64,000 bases of DNA from Gammaproteobacteria bacterium (GTDB taxonomy: Bacteria; Gemmatimonadota; Gemmatimonadetes; Longimicrobiales; Gaopeijiaceae): positions 1 to 64,000 of the forward strand of contig JAPPMM010000040.1 of NCBI GenBank assembly GCA_028819075.1, in the 5' to 3' direction. Shown piece by piece: positions 1 through 8,933 of this stretch. Every line of letters starts with the position of its first letter. Positions within the stretch are counted from its first letter, which is position 1. Below the pieces are notes generated by a model. That model was not told the DNA's origin. It made no database searches and saw nothing but the letters and a program-made list of their open reading frames with translations. The translations under genes were made by a program, and so were the position numbers.

Positions 1-253
1 GATATAAACCAATCAGTGCCAATCGCTTACAAAAATCAATCCCATCGAGCCATTCAGTCGCCCGTCCGATCCGCCGATACTTCCCGGGATGCTTCGCGGC
101 GATCAACGGACAGGTCGGAGGCAATCGGGTCTTACGGACGATCGCGCGCACCGTTGAAGCGCTACGGAGGCGACTGATTGCCGCCTCCTGTGAGTCGTCT
201 GTACCTTGATCGAGTGGTTGCTCGGTGAGCGCCGAACCACAGGCGGAGGAGAC

Positions 254-787
254 ATGGAGTGGTGGCAGCCGGTCAGCATGGCGGGAACGGTCGTCGTCAC
301 GTTGACTACCGTGTTGACGTTGGGGTGGCGGGTTCTCGAAAGGATGCGACGGGAGAACCGGATCGCTCACGACAGGATCGGAGACAGCATTGCCGGGCTA
401 CGCAGCGATCTGAGCCGTGACATCGGTGCGGTCCGGGGCGACCTCGATGGGAAGATCGATGGCCTCCGTGACGATCTCCATGGCAGGATCGGAGCCCTGC
501 GCCACGATCTCACCGGCCGGATCGATGGTAAGACCGGAGACCTGCGCGACGATCTCACCGGCCGGATCGATGGCAGAATCGGAGGGCTACGCGAGGATCT
601 GAGTCGCGACATCCAGAGTCTGGGGGACAGGCTCGGTGCCGAAATCGCCACCAACCGCCAGGGGATGGTCGCGGTCGGTGAGGGTCTCGCGGAACTCCGA
701 GGTGAACTCAGAGGCGTGAATCGCTCGCTTCAGGACCTGCGGGAGGATTTTCGGGTCCACGTCCATGGAGGGAACGCCGCCGCCTAG
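254..787 (+). CDS. Membrane-anchored coiled-coil protein
   Basis: Protein of 177 residues, function unknown. I chose ATG 254 because GGAGGAG lies just upstream; an in-frame ATG at 206 has no comparable site. Residues 5-25 form one hydrophobic segment (VSMAGTVVVTLTTVLTLGW), so the rest is probably an anchored rod. From about residue 35 to 150 the chain is built of near-repeats such as LRDDLTGRIDG, spaced 11 or 15 residues apart. Those spacings fit a right-handed coiled coil better than a plain heptad coil. The repeats are also visible in the DNA, where a unit of about 45 bp recurs near 500 and 545. There is no enzymatic motif and no clear operon partner. Confidence 0.7.
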   Translation: MEWWQPVSMAGTVVVTLTTVLTLGWRVLERMRRENRIAHDRIGDSIAGLRSDLSRDIGAVRGDLDGKIDGLRDDLHGRIGALRHDLTGRIDGKTGDLRDDLTGRIDGRIGGLREDLSRDIQSLGDRLGAEIATNRQGMVAVGEGLAELRGELRGVNRSLQDLREDFRVHVHGGNAAA

Positions 788-962
788 CGCTGGCGCCAAC
801 ACACTTCACGGCGGCCCCAGGACTCTCGCCGTGGTCCGCCTGGGAGTGACCGCCGCGGTCCTATGCGGTTGGCGAGTCATCCTTCCCTGGTGGTAGCCCC
901 CCACCCCTCGGCGCACTACCGTGGCGGGAGTACCCTTCCCTCCCCCGCAACCGGGTGCCGCC

Positions 963-3900
963 ATGAACTCCTATCGTCCCGCGACCGCAATCGCCGACGC
1001 GACCAGTCCCGCTCACGCGACCGCGACGGTGCGCGTAAGCGTACTCGCCGCCGCGACCACCCTGGCCGCTCTCACCACCCTGCTCGCCGCGGCCGCGCAG
1101 CCCCACCCCGCGGCCGCCCAGACCACCGAGCAGAACGACAGTTCCGCCGCGGAAGCGCGTCGCACCAACTCGCTGCCGCTCATTCCCACGCGCACCCTGG
1201 ACTTCACCACCGACGAGGGTACGTGGATCTCGCTGGATCTGTCGCCGGACGGGGAGACGATCGCTTTCGAGCTGCTCGGCGACCTGTACACCCTCCCCGT
1301 CACGGGTGGCGACGCGACGCGCATTACCAGCGGACAGGCGTACGACATGCAGCCGCGCTACTCCCCGGACGGCTCGATGCTCGTCTTCGTGAGCGACCGC
1401 GACGGCTCGGAGAACATCTGGATCGCGGGCGCGGACGGGAGCGGGGCGCGCCAGCTCACCGACACCGAGCGCGAGAGCTACATGTCGCCGGTGTGGACGC
1501 CGGACGGCGAGTACGTGATCGCCAACAAGGGCACGCAGCTCTGGCTGTACCACCGGGACGGGGGCTCGGGCGTGCAGATGACCGGGCACCGGGAGGACGG
1601 GGAGCCCGCGCCGCCCGCCCACCTGGGCGCGGCCTTCGACGCCGACCCGCGCTACCTGTGGGTGAATGTTCGCGGCGAGGTCGCGGGCGGGTTCGAGACG
1701 GTGAGCCGGCAGAGCCTCATAAACTCCGGCGAGGTGCTCGAGTTCGGTCCCGACCACGCCACCGGGCGCAGTTCGGCGCGCCAGGTGGGGCCCTTCCAGC
1801 TCGCCCTGCTCGACCGCGAGACCGGGCGCGTGCATGTAAGAACACACGAGCACGAGGGCGCCTTCCGTCCGGTTCCGAGCCGCGACGGACGCTGGGTGGT
1901 GTACGCGACCCGCTGGGACGCGCTCGAGGCGCTGAAGCTGCTGGACCTGGAGACCGGCGGTGACAGCTGGCTGGTCACGGACGTGCAGCGCGACGACTCG
2001 CAGGGCGGCGGCATGCGAGATCGGGACGTCTATCCCAACTCGGCCTTCACCCCGGACTCGCGGGCACTCATCACCAGCTACGGCGGCCGGATCATGCGCG
2101 TGGAAGTGCCGTCCGGCGAGGCCAGCGAGATCCCCTTCCGGGCGCGCGTCCAGCAGGACCTCGGGCCGCTGGTCAAGTTCGACTACCCCATCAACGACTC
2201 CACCATGACGGTCTCACAAATCCGGGGGGCGCGTCCCTCGCCGGACGGCCGCCGACTGGCCTTCGCGGCGCTCGACCGCCTCTGGATCACCGATCTGCCC
2301 GACGTGGAGCACCCGCAGACCAGCCAACACCCCGACATCGCCGGGGCGCGCCGCCTCACCACCGCCACGGACGTCGAGCACGGCCCGGTGTGGTCGCCGG
2401 ACGGCCGCCACATCGCCTACGTCACCTGGAACGACTCGACCGGCGGAGACATCTGGCGCATCACGCCGGAGGGAGGCGAGCCGGAACGCCTCACCCGCGC
2501 TTCCGCCTTCTACGACAAGCTGGCCTATTCCGGCGACGGCACCCGCCTGCTCGCCGCGCGCGGCTCGATGATGCACCGCATGCGCACCCTCGAGGACTTC
2601 GGGCGCCATCATCGCGCATCGGAGATGGAGTACATCTGGCTGCCCGCCGACGGCGGAGAGGCCACCCGCATCACGTGGGTGGGCGCGAGCACGACGCAGC
2701 AGAGCCGCAACACGCCCCATTTCGGCCCGGATCCGGAGCGGATCTACATCTGGGCGGGCTCCGAGGGGCTCCTCTCGATGCGCTACGACGGCACCGACGT
2801 GCGCACCATCGTCAGGGTCACCGCCCCCTCCCCCGGCCCCGGCGGAAGCGCCACCCCGGACGAGGTGGTGCTTGCCCCGGACGGTCGCCGAGCCATCGTG
2901 CGCGCCAACCGCAACGTCTTCCTCATCACCGTGCCACCCGTGGGCGGGAATCCGGCCACCGTGTCCGTGGCCGGCTCCACCACGGTGCCGACGCGTCGCC
3001 TCACAAAGGTGGGCGGCGATTTCGTGGGCTGGAGACACGACGGCGGCGCCGCCTACTACTCGATCGGGCGCTCCTTCTTCGAGTACGACGTCACCGCGGC
3101 GGATGCGCTGATCGCGGATTCACTGACCGCGGCACGCGCGGAGGAAGTGGAAGATGAGCCCGAGGAGGAACCCGGAGCCCGGGAGACGGATGAGGAAGGG
3201 GCGGAAGCCGGGGACGAGGAAGACTCCACCCCCGCCTACACCGCCGCCCGCTACGACATCAACATCACCCTCGCAAAGGACAAACCGCGTGGGGCCCTGG
3301 CCCTCACCAACGCCCGCCTTATCACCATGCGCGGCGAGGAGGTGATCCAGCGGGGCGACATCCTCATCGAGGACAACCGCATCACCGCCGTGGGCGGTTC
3401 CGGCAGCGTCGCCATCCCCGACGGCGCCGAGGTCCGCGACATGTCCGGCAAGACCATTCTTCCGGGACTCGTCGACATCCACGCCCACACCTGGGTGGCC
3501 TGGGGCGTGCATCGGAGCCAGGTGTCGCAGTTCCTCGCGCAACTCGCGTACGGGGTCACCACCCAGCGCGACCCGCAGACCTCGACCGAGGACATCCTTG
3601 CCTACAGCGATCTCATGGAAGCCGGGGAACTCATCGGCCCGCGTCTCTACTCGACCGGCCCGGGCGTCTTCAGCGCGGACCGTATCTCGAGCCTCGACGA
3701 AGCCCGCGACGTGCTGCGGCGCTACGCCGATCACTTCAACACGCAGACGATCAAGCAGTACCTGGCCGGTGACCGCAAGGTGCGTCAGTGGGTCATCATG
3801 GCCGCGCGCGAACTCGGCCTCACGCCCACCACCGAGGGCGGCTCGAACTTCACCATGAACCTGACGCTCGCCCAGGACGGCTATGCCGGCCTCGAGCACT

Positions 3901-4547
3901 CGCTCCCCATCAGCCCCTTCTACCGGGACGTGGTCGAACTGGGTGCCTTCAGCGGGATGGTCTACACGCCGACCCTGATCGTGGCCTACGGCGGGCCGTC
4001 GGGTCGGCAGCTCTACCTTACCAGCGTGAGCGTCGACGAGGCCGAGCGGCTCCGCTACTTCACACCGCACGACGAACTCGACAAGTGGAAAACCACCACC
4101 TGGTATCGCACCGACCAGTACCCTCACTTCCAGCAGGCGGAGCAGCTGAAGAAGTGGATGGACGCGGGCGGGCAGGCCGGACTGGGCTCGCACGGCGAGG
4201 TGCAGGGCCTCGGCACCCACTGGGAGCTCTGGATGATGGCGTCCGGGGGCATGGAGAATCACGACGCGCTGCGCATGGCCACGCTCATGAGCGCGGACGC
4301 GATCGGGCTCGCGGGCGACATCGGCTCCATCGAGCCCGGCAAGCTCGCCGATCTGCAGGTGCTGAACTCCAACCCCCTTGACGACCTGCACAACACGACC
4401 GACATAGAGTACGTGATGAAGAACGGCCGTCTCTACGAGGCCGCCACCCTTACCGAGGTGTGGCCGCGCCGGCGCCCCCTGCCCACCCAATGGTGGTGGC
4501 GAGTGGAGCCGCCGGGTAGCGCACCGCCGGCGAGGCTGCTGCCTTAG
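963..4547 (+). CDS. Tol-type beta-propeller fused to amidohydrolase, secreted
   Basis: Protein of 1194 residues. I placed the start at ATG 963 because the following stretch is a signal peptide ending near AAAQ at residue 53; the longer frame from 921 adds only a proline-rich leader. Residues 60-700 carry many WD40-like PD40 blades with repeated SPDG turns (SPDGETIAFELLGDLY, SPDGSMLVFVSDRDG). An acidic linker follows at about 725-760. Residues 775-1180 are an amidohydrolase domain, with the metal-binding DIHAHTW near 837 and a late GSH motif (LGSHGEVQGLGTHW). Such propeller-amidohydrolase fusions are known as exported presumed peptide or imide hydrolases; the substrate cannot be told here. The two halves are long and complete. 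Confidence 0.88.
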   Translation: MNSYRPATAIADATSPAHATATVRVSVLAAATTLAALTTLLAAAAQPHPAAAQTTEQNDSSAAEARRTNSLPLIPTRTLDFTTDEGTWISLDLSPDGETIAFELLGDLYTLPVTGGDATRITSGQAYDMQPRYSPDGSMLVFVSDRDGSENIWIAGADGSGARQLTDTERESYMSPVWTPDGEYVIANKGTQLWLYHRDGGSGVQMTGHREDGEPAPPAHLGAAFDADPRYLWVNVRGEVAGGFETVSRQSLINSGEVLEFGPDHATGRSSARQVGPFQLALLDRETGRVHVRTHEHEGAFRPVPSRDGRWVVYATRWDALEALKLLDLETGGDSWLVTDVQRDDSQGGGMRDRDVYPNSAFTPDSRALITSYGGRIMRVEVPSGEASEIPFRARVQQDLGPLVKFDYPINDSTMTVSQIRGARPSPDGRRLAFAALDRLWITDLPDVEHPQTSQHPDIAGARRLTTATDVEHGPVWSPDGRHIAYVTWNDSTGGDIWRITPEGGEPERLTRASAFYDKLAYSGDGTRLLAARGSMMHRMRTLEDFGRHHRASEMEYIWLPADGGEATRITWVGASTTQQSRNTPHFGPDPERIYIWAGSEGLLSMRYDGTDVRTIVRVTAPSPGPGGSATPDEVVLAPDGRRAIVRANRNVFLITVPPVGGNPATVSVAGSTTVPTRRLTKVGGDFVGWRHDGGAAYYSIGRSFFEYDVTAADALIADSLTAARAEEVEDEPEEEPGARETDEEGAEAGDEEDSTPAYTAARYDINITLAKDKPRGALALTNARLITMRGEEVIQRGDILIEDNRITAVGGSGSVAIPDGAEVRDMSGKTILPGLVDIHAHTWVAWGVHRSQVSQFLAQLAYGVTTQRDPQTSTEDILAYSDLMEAGELIGPRLYSTGPGVFSADRISSLDEARDVLRRYADHFNTQTIKQYLAGDRKVRQWVIMAARELGLTPTTEGGSNFTMNLTLAQDGYAGLEHSLPISPFYRDVVELGAFSGMVYTPTLIVAYGGPSGRQLYLTSVSVDEAERLRYFTPHDELDKWKTTTWYRTDQYPHFQQAEQLKKWMDAGGQAGLGSHGEVQGLGTHWELWMMASGGMENHDALRMATLMSADAIGLAGDIGSIEPGKLADLQVLNSNPLDDLHNTTDIEYVMKNGRLYEAATLTEVWPRRRPLPTQWWWRVEPPGSAPPARLLP

Positions 4548-4586
4548 CAGGATGACACTACTCACCGAACAACAGGGAGGCGCCAT

Positions 4587-4811
4587 ATGCGCGTATCCAT
4601 CGAATACTGCACCGCTTGAAACTACAAGCCCAAAGCCGTCAGTTTGGCGGCCACTCTCAGGAAGCGATTCCACGGCGTCGACATCGAGATGATCCCGTCC
4701 GGCGGCGGCCGGTTCGAGGTCATCGCCGACGGCCGACTGGTGTACTCGAAGGCCGCCAGCGGCCGCCACCCGACCCACGAGGAGGTCGTATCGGCGATCG
4801 AAGAAGCGTAA
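4587..4811 (+). CDS. SelW/Rdx-family selenoprotein read through an in-frame TGA
   Basis: If TGA 4617-4619 is read as selenocysteine, this frame gives a 74-residue thioredoxin-fold protein of the SelT/SelW/SelH (Rdx) family. GGGAGG at 4575-4580 sits six bases before ATG 4587, so the start is well supported although a conventional reading stops after ten codons. The N-terminus reads IEYCTA-U-NYKPKA, placing the TGA exactly at the second position of the family's redox motif CxxC/CxxU. The C-terminal half has the expected GGGRFEVIADGRLVYSK strand pair and a final helix ending EVVSAIEEA before TAA. Length matches SelW (about 75-90 residues). Family members are small thiol/selenol redox proteins. 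The gene lies between the amidohydrolase and serine hydrolase genes. A nonsense mutation of a Cys form is the alternative. Confidence 0.85.
4635..4651 (+). promoter_or_regulatory. Candidate bacterial SECIS hairpin
   Basis: Fifteen bases after the in-frame TGA, GCCGTC (4635-4640) can pair with GGCGGC (4646-4651), including one U-G pair, around the five-base loop AGTTT. The loop starts about 22 bases after the TGA and has a G in its second position. Distance, stem length and the loop G agree with published descriptions of bacterial SECIS elements, which lie inside the coding region just after UGA and bind SelB. It was judged by eye only, with no folding energy. Confidence 0.6.
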
Positions 4812-4921
4812 CGACGATCCCGCACTCGGAATCGCACGCGGGTCCCGGGGTACAACCGGCTTGCCTCGCGAACCGCCTTGGGCAAAACCAGGCGGCCCGC
4901 CTTGTCGATGGTAGTTTCCAT
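4808..4921 (-). pseudogene. Remnant of an AbrB/MazE-type antitoxin
   Basis: Reading the minus strand from ATG 4921 gives METTIDKAGRLVLPKAVREA, then LYPGTRVRFRVRD. This is the standard swapped-hairpin AbrB/SpoVT DNA-binding domain found in VapB and MazE antitoxins. After about 38 residues the similarity stops where the family normally has DGRIEIEP, and the frame runs on as an antisense shadow of the selenoprotein gene to 4622. No ribosome site is clear and no toxin gene follows on either strand. I read it as a decayed antitoxin end. Confidence 0.55.
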
Positions 4922-4978
4922 GGTGGTTGTTATGGTTTGCCTGATGCCAAAGATCCAGACCCTTCCCGAGAAGCATCC

Positions 4979-7045
4979 ATGCGTGAACAGCCCGAAATGA
5001 TCCTGAGCTCCCCCCGCCGCAGTGTCCTGCGCGCCGCCTTCACCCTTCGCGCCATCGCGGTTTCGCTACCGTTCGTGGCGGTCACGGTCAGCGTGCTGCT
5101 CTTCGCGGGCGACCTCTCCGCCCAAACCGCCCTCTCCGTCTGCCGCACCCTGTCCGGCTCCCTCTCCGAGGGCGACACCGCGCGCTACACCTTCGAGGCC
5201 GGGGAAGACTACTTCGTGCTCGGCGAGGTCGATCAGGTTTCCGCGGACATCGACGTGCGGGTGCTCGGATCGGACGGAGAGACGCCCTGGGGGAACTCTT
5301 CCGGACCGGGCCGCGGCGCAGAGCGCTTCGCGGTGCGTCCGCCGGAAGCCGGCGCGTACACGGTCGAGCTGACCCCCGCGGAGGGCGAATCGGGTGACTA
5401 CACCATCACCCTGCTTCGCCTCGAGCCGCTCGAAACCGACCCGGAGAAGCTCACCGACCAACTCATGTCCCGATACGAGGGCGAGGAATCCCCCGGGGCG
5501 GCCGTTCAGGTCTGGCGCGACGGCGAGACGCTCTTCTCCAGGGCCTACGGCATGGCCAACCTCGGCTACGGCATCCCGTTCGCCACCAACACGCGCACCA
5601 ACATCGGCTCGACCTCCAAGCAGTTCACCGCCTTCGCCATCATGCTGCAGGCCGAGCGCGGACTGCTCTCGCTGGACGACGACATCCGCAAGCACATCCC
5701 GGAGCTGCCCGAGTTCGACCACACCGTCACCGTACGCCATCTCATCACGCATACCTCCGGGCTGCGCGAGTTCCTGAACCTGACGCGCATGACCGGGCGG
5801 CGCCTCGACCGAGGCGACTGGATCGACCGATCCGAGATCATCGACATCGTCCAGCGCCAGCCCGCGCTCCAGAACGAGCCCGGCGCCGAGTGGAACTACA
5901 ACAACACCGCCTTCGGGCTGGCCGCGGTCATCGTCGAGCGCACCTCGGGCCAGGACTTCCCCACGTTCATGCGCAACAACGTCTTCGAGCCGCTGGGGAT
6001 GACCCGCACCCTGGTCCGTCCATCACCCATTCACATCGTCCCGGAGATGTCGGAGGGCTACACGCCCGGGCCCGACGGCTTCCTGCAGATCGGCGACCTG
6101 GGTGGCGCGGCGGGAGCCGGCGGCATGTACTCCACGCTGGACGATCTGCAGACCTGGGTGGAGAACTACGCGAATCCGCGGATCGGCAGCGCGGAGATCT
6201 TCGAGGAAATGATGACGTCCTACGTCCTTTCCGGCGGCGAGGAAACCGGCTACGGCTACGGCCTCTCCGTCGACGAGCAGCGCGGCCTCAGGCGGGTGTC
6301 GCACGGAGGCGCCGACGTAGCGCACCGCTCGATGCTGGCCTGGTACCCGGAGATCAACGCCGGCATCACCACCCAGAGCAACCATGCGGGCTTCAACAGC
6401 GCGGTCGCGTACGAGCTGGCCGAAGCGTTCTTCGCGGACGCGATGAAGCCGGAGGATGCCGTGGCGGAGGAAGCGGGTGAGGACGCCTTCGATCCCGCCG
6501 ACTACGACCCCGAGGATTTCGACGACCTCGCCGGCCGCTACGCGCTCGACGAGACGCCCGCCTTCATCCTCACCTTCACCCGCGAAGACGACACCTTCTA
6601 CGCGGAACCCACCGGACAGCCCCGGCTCGCGATGGTGCCGACCTCCGACACCACGTTCGCCATCGAGCGCGTGTCCGCGACCATCGTCTTCCACCGAAGC
6701 GAAGACGGCAGCGTGAGCCGCATGACGCTGGACCAGAACGGTCTCCATCCCGGGACGCGCGTGCCCGGCGCGGAGGAGGCCGGCGATCCCGAGGCGCTGG
6801 CCGACTTCGAGGGCCGCTACTTCAGCGAGGAGATCGAGACGTTCTTCGAGATCGTTCTGGAGGACGCCGAACTGGTCATGAAGCAGCGCCGGCTGGACGA
6901 CGCGACGCTCGAGCCGGGCCAGCCGGACACGTTCTCCGGCGGCGGCTTCACCTTCCGCTTCGAGCGCGACCGCAACGGCCAGGTGATCGGGTTCTACCTG
7001 TCGAACGGGAGGACACGCGACGTGCGCTTCGGGCGGGTGCGGTGA
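4979..7045 (+). CDS. Secreted serine hydrolase, beta-lactamase/class C PBP fold
   Basis: Protein of 688 residues. ATG 4979 begins a basic N-terminus followed by a hydrophobic signal ending LSAQ near residue 46; the longer frame upstream runs through the selenoprotein gene in another frame and is not credible. Residues 50-140 look like a small beta domain resembling the pre-peptidase C-terminal type. Residues 150-470 are the beta-lactamase-like domain, with SxxK at S211-T-S-K214 (NIGSTSKQF), YNN at about 307-309 and a late HGG-type motif (VSHGGADV). The last 170 residues resemble DUF3471 lipocalin-like modules that often follow such domains. Family members hydrolyse peptides, esters or beta-lactams; the substrate is unknown. 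Confidence 0.87.
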   Translation: MREQPEMILSSPRRSVLRAAFTLRAIAVSLPFVAVTVSVLLFAGDLSAQTALSVCRTLSGSLSEGDTARYTFEAGEDYFVLGEVDQVSADIDVRVLGSDGETPWGNSSGPGRGAERFAVRPPEAGAYTVELTPAEGESGDYTITLLRLEPLETDPEKLTDQLMSRYEGEESPGAAVQVWRDGETLFSRAYGMANLGYGIPFATNTRTNIGSTSKQFTAFAIMLQAERGLLSLDDDIRKHIPELPEFDHTVTVRHLITHTSGLREFLNLTRMTGRRLDRGDWIDRSEIIDIVQRQPALQNEPGAEWNYNNTAFGLAAVIVERTSGQDFPTFMRNNVFEPLGMTRTLVRPSPIHIVPEMSEGYTPGPDGFLQIGDLGGAAGAGGMYSTLDDLQTWVENYANPRIGSAEIFEEMMTSYVLSGGEETGYGYGLSVDEQRGLRRVSHGGADVAHRSMLAWYPEINAGITTQSNHAGFNSAVAYELAEAFFADAMKPEDAVAEEAGEDAFDPADYDPEDFDDLAGRYALDETPAFILTFTREDDTFYAEPTGQPRLAMVPTSDTTFAIERVSATIVFHRSEDGSVSRMTLDQNGLHPGTRVPGAEEAGDPEALADFEGRYFSEEIETFFEIVLEDAELVMKQRRLDDATLEPGQPDTFSGGGFTFRFERDRNGQVIGFYLSNGRTRDVRFGRVR

Positions 7046-7070
7046 TGATACTATCGCGGGAGGCGCGACG

Positions 7071-8192
7071 TCAGGTTCTGATGAAGAGCGCCAGCGCGAG
7101 GCCCGGGAAGAGCACGAACGAGTACAGGTTCCACACCACGAACCCCTTGACCAGCGTCCGGCCCCATCCCTCGCCGTAGAACCTGCGCATGGCGATCAGG
7201 ACATAGAGCGGGGAAACGACGACAAGGAAAAGCTGCACCCAGTTGCCGGCCCCTTCGCCGGGCACGAGCAGCGCGGCGGCCAGCATCAGAAACACGAAGG
7301 TGTGGATGTGCATGCCGAACACCAGGTGCTCGACGAAGAACCTCTTCCTGCGCAAGTAGCAGACCCCGAGGATCATGGCGAACACCGGGAGCAGAAAGAA
7401 CATCGCGATGGGCAGGTTGCCGATGGCCTCCTGCAGGAAGGCCCGGGGGTCGTGAAAGAGGTCGATCAGGAGGCCCCGCCCGTAGCGGATGAGCCATCCG
7501 GGCACGCCGCTGGCGCTCTCGTCCGGATCCGCCGATCCGGCGAGGCCGCGGACCACTTGCTTCGCGGCCGGATCGCCGGGTCGGCCCATGATGTCATCGA
7601 CCTTGCGCGCGTGTTCGGGCAGCAGGCGGGCCTTGAGGACCTCGAGCTGGACGGGATCGATCGCCTGGCCAACCGCACTGTCGGCTCGTGTGTCCGCCGT
7701 CAGCGTGCTATCCGCAAGCACGCTGTCCACAAGCGCACCCAACCCGAGTCCGGCCGGAAGCCCGCGATCGGCGAGCGCGCTGTCCACCACGGCCAGCACG
7801 CTGTCCGTCACCGCGAGGGCGCTGTCCGCTGCCACGGGATCGTCGTCACCGCCCATCTGCACATCCGCATCCGAGAGATCCAGATTCCGCAGCCATCCCC
7901 CCGCTGAAATCGACAGCACCAGGAAGAACACGAAGCTGATGAAGAGGTAGAGCCGGACCGGCGACATGTAGGCGGCTCGGCGGTTGCGCGAGAACTCGCT
8001 CGAAAGGTGTCCGGGCTTGAAGAGCAGGGACTTGAGGGTGCGGAAGAGCCTCGAATCCAGCTCGAACATCTCGCGGAAGAACTCGTACGCCACCGACCAG
8101 AGGCCGCGCATGTAGTCGCGGTCGTTCTGGCCGTAGTGGCTACAGAAGCGGTCCGGCCGGCCGGACCCGCAGTTGGGGCAGATTCCCGTCAA
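7071..8192 (-). CDS. DUF3667 membrane protein with N-terminal zinc ribbon
   Basis: Protein of 373 residues matching the DUF3667 pattern: a short cysteine ribbon at the N-terminus (ICPNCGSGRPDRFCSHYGQ), a conserved segment around LFRTLKSLLFKPGHL, then a helix near residues 85-105. A variable Ala/Asp-rich loop and several C-terminal membrane segments follow. The start is TTG 8192, the only start that keeps the ribbon, five bases after the SDR stop, so it is probably translated from the same mRNA. No strong ribosome site is visible. The family has no established function. The loop at about 115-180 contains repeats of ADSALAV type. Confidence 0.8.
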   Translation of the reverse strand: MTGICPNCGSGRPDRFCSHYGQNDRDYMRGLWSVAYEFFREMFELDSRLFRTLKSLLFKPGHLSSEFSRNRRAAYMSPVRLYLFISFVFFLVLSISAGGWLRNLDLSDADVQMGGDDDPVAADSALAVTDSVLAVVDSALADRGLPAGLGLGALVDSVLADSTLTADTRADSAVGQAIDPVQLEVLKARLLPEHARKVDDIMGRPGDPAAKQVVRGLAGSADPDESASGVPGWLIRYGRGLLIDLFHDPRAFLQEAIGNLPIAMFFLLPVFAMILGVCYLRRKRFFVEHLVFGMHIHTFVFLMLAAALLVPGEGAGNWVQLFLVVVSPLYVLIAMRRFYGEGWGRTLVKGFVVWNLYSFVLFPGLALALFIRT

Positions 8193-8197
8193 GACGC

Positions 8198-8899
8198 TCA
8201 GAACGGATTCGTCGCGAACACCGCCAGTTCGGGCACGAAGCCGCGGGAATCCACCTTGAGCGCGCCCACCACCGCGCTGGCGATCTCCCTGGGCGTGAGC
8301 TTCTTGTCGGAGCGCTCGCGCTCGACGCCCGCCTTGGCGGCGAAGTTGGTCATGACCTCGCTCGGATTGACGAGCGTGACCCGGATGTCGTGGCGGCGGA
8401 GTTCATCGCGCCAGCACTCGGTCATGCCGCGCAGCGCGAACTTGGACGAGGCGTAGGCGGTGCGTCCGCCGCTCCCCCGGAGCCCCGACGTCGACGCGAT
8501 GTTGATCAGCTCGCCGCTTCCCCGATCGATGAAGTGACGGGCGGCCTCGCGCGCCATCAGGAAGGCCCCGAAGACGTTGGTGCGATAGACCCTCTCGAGC
8601 TCCTCGAGGGTCATGTCCACCAGCGGCTTGAAGAGGCCGAAGCCGGCGTTGTTGACGAGGATGTCGAGGTGGCCGTGCTTCCTGATCACCTCGCTCACGG
8701 TGTGCACGGCGTCCGCCTCGACGCTCACGTCGCCCGCGATCCAGTCCGCCCCGGTTTCCTCGGCGGTCAGTTGCAGGAAGTCCTTCCGGCGGCCGGTAAT
8801 GGTAACGATCGCGCCCTCCGCGATCAGCGCCTCGGCGATGGCACGGCCGATCCCCTCGGACCCGCCGGTGATCAGCGCGACGGCATTGTTGAGTTCCAT
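8198..8899 (-). CDS. Short-chain dehydrogenase/reductase
   Basis: Protein of 233 residues starting at ATG 8899 (MELNNAVALITGG). It is a complete classical SDR: TGGSEGIG for cofactor binding at residues 10-17, NNAG near 80, catalytic Ser in IASTSG and the YASSK catalytic pair, with a conserved VNPSEV after it. Arg residues after the second strand (ITGRRKDF) suggest NADP(H). The substrate cannot be deduced. It lies 34 bases after the amidase gene and directly before the DUF3667 gene, in a minus-strand run with the egt genes. Confidence 0.88.
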   Translation of the reverse strand: MELNNAVALITGGSEGIGRAIAEALIAEGAIVTITGRRKDFLQLTAEETGADWIAGDVSVEADAVHTVSEVIRKHGHLDILVNNAGFGLFKPLVDMTLEELERVYRTNVFGAFLMAREAARHFIDRGSGELINIASTSGLRGSGGRTAYASSKFALRGMTECWRDELRRHDIRVTLVNPSEVMTNFAAKAGVERERSDKKLTPREIASAVVGALKVDSRGFVPELAVFATNPF

Positions 8900-8933
8900 G
8901 GGTGTCTCGGCGCTGGATTGGAGGGATGGCGGA

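Noticed and set aside
3120-4976. 618-residue minus-strand frame over the amidohydrolase
   Set aside because: Covers a well-supported plus-strand gene and the selenoprotein gene; composition is shadow-like.
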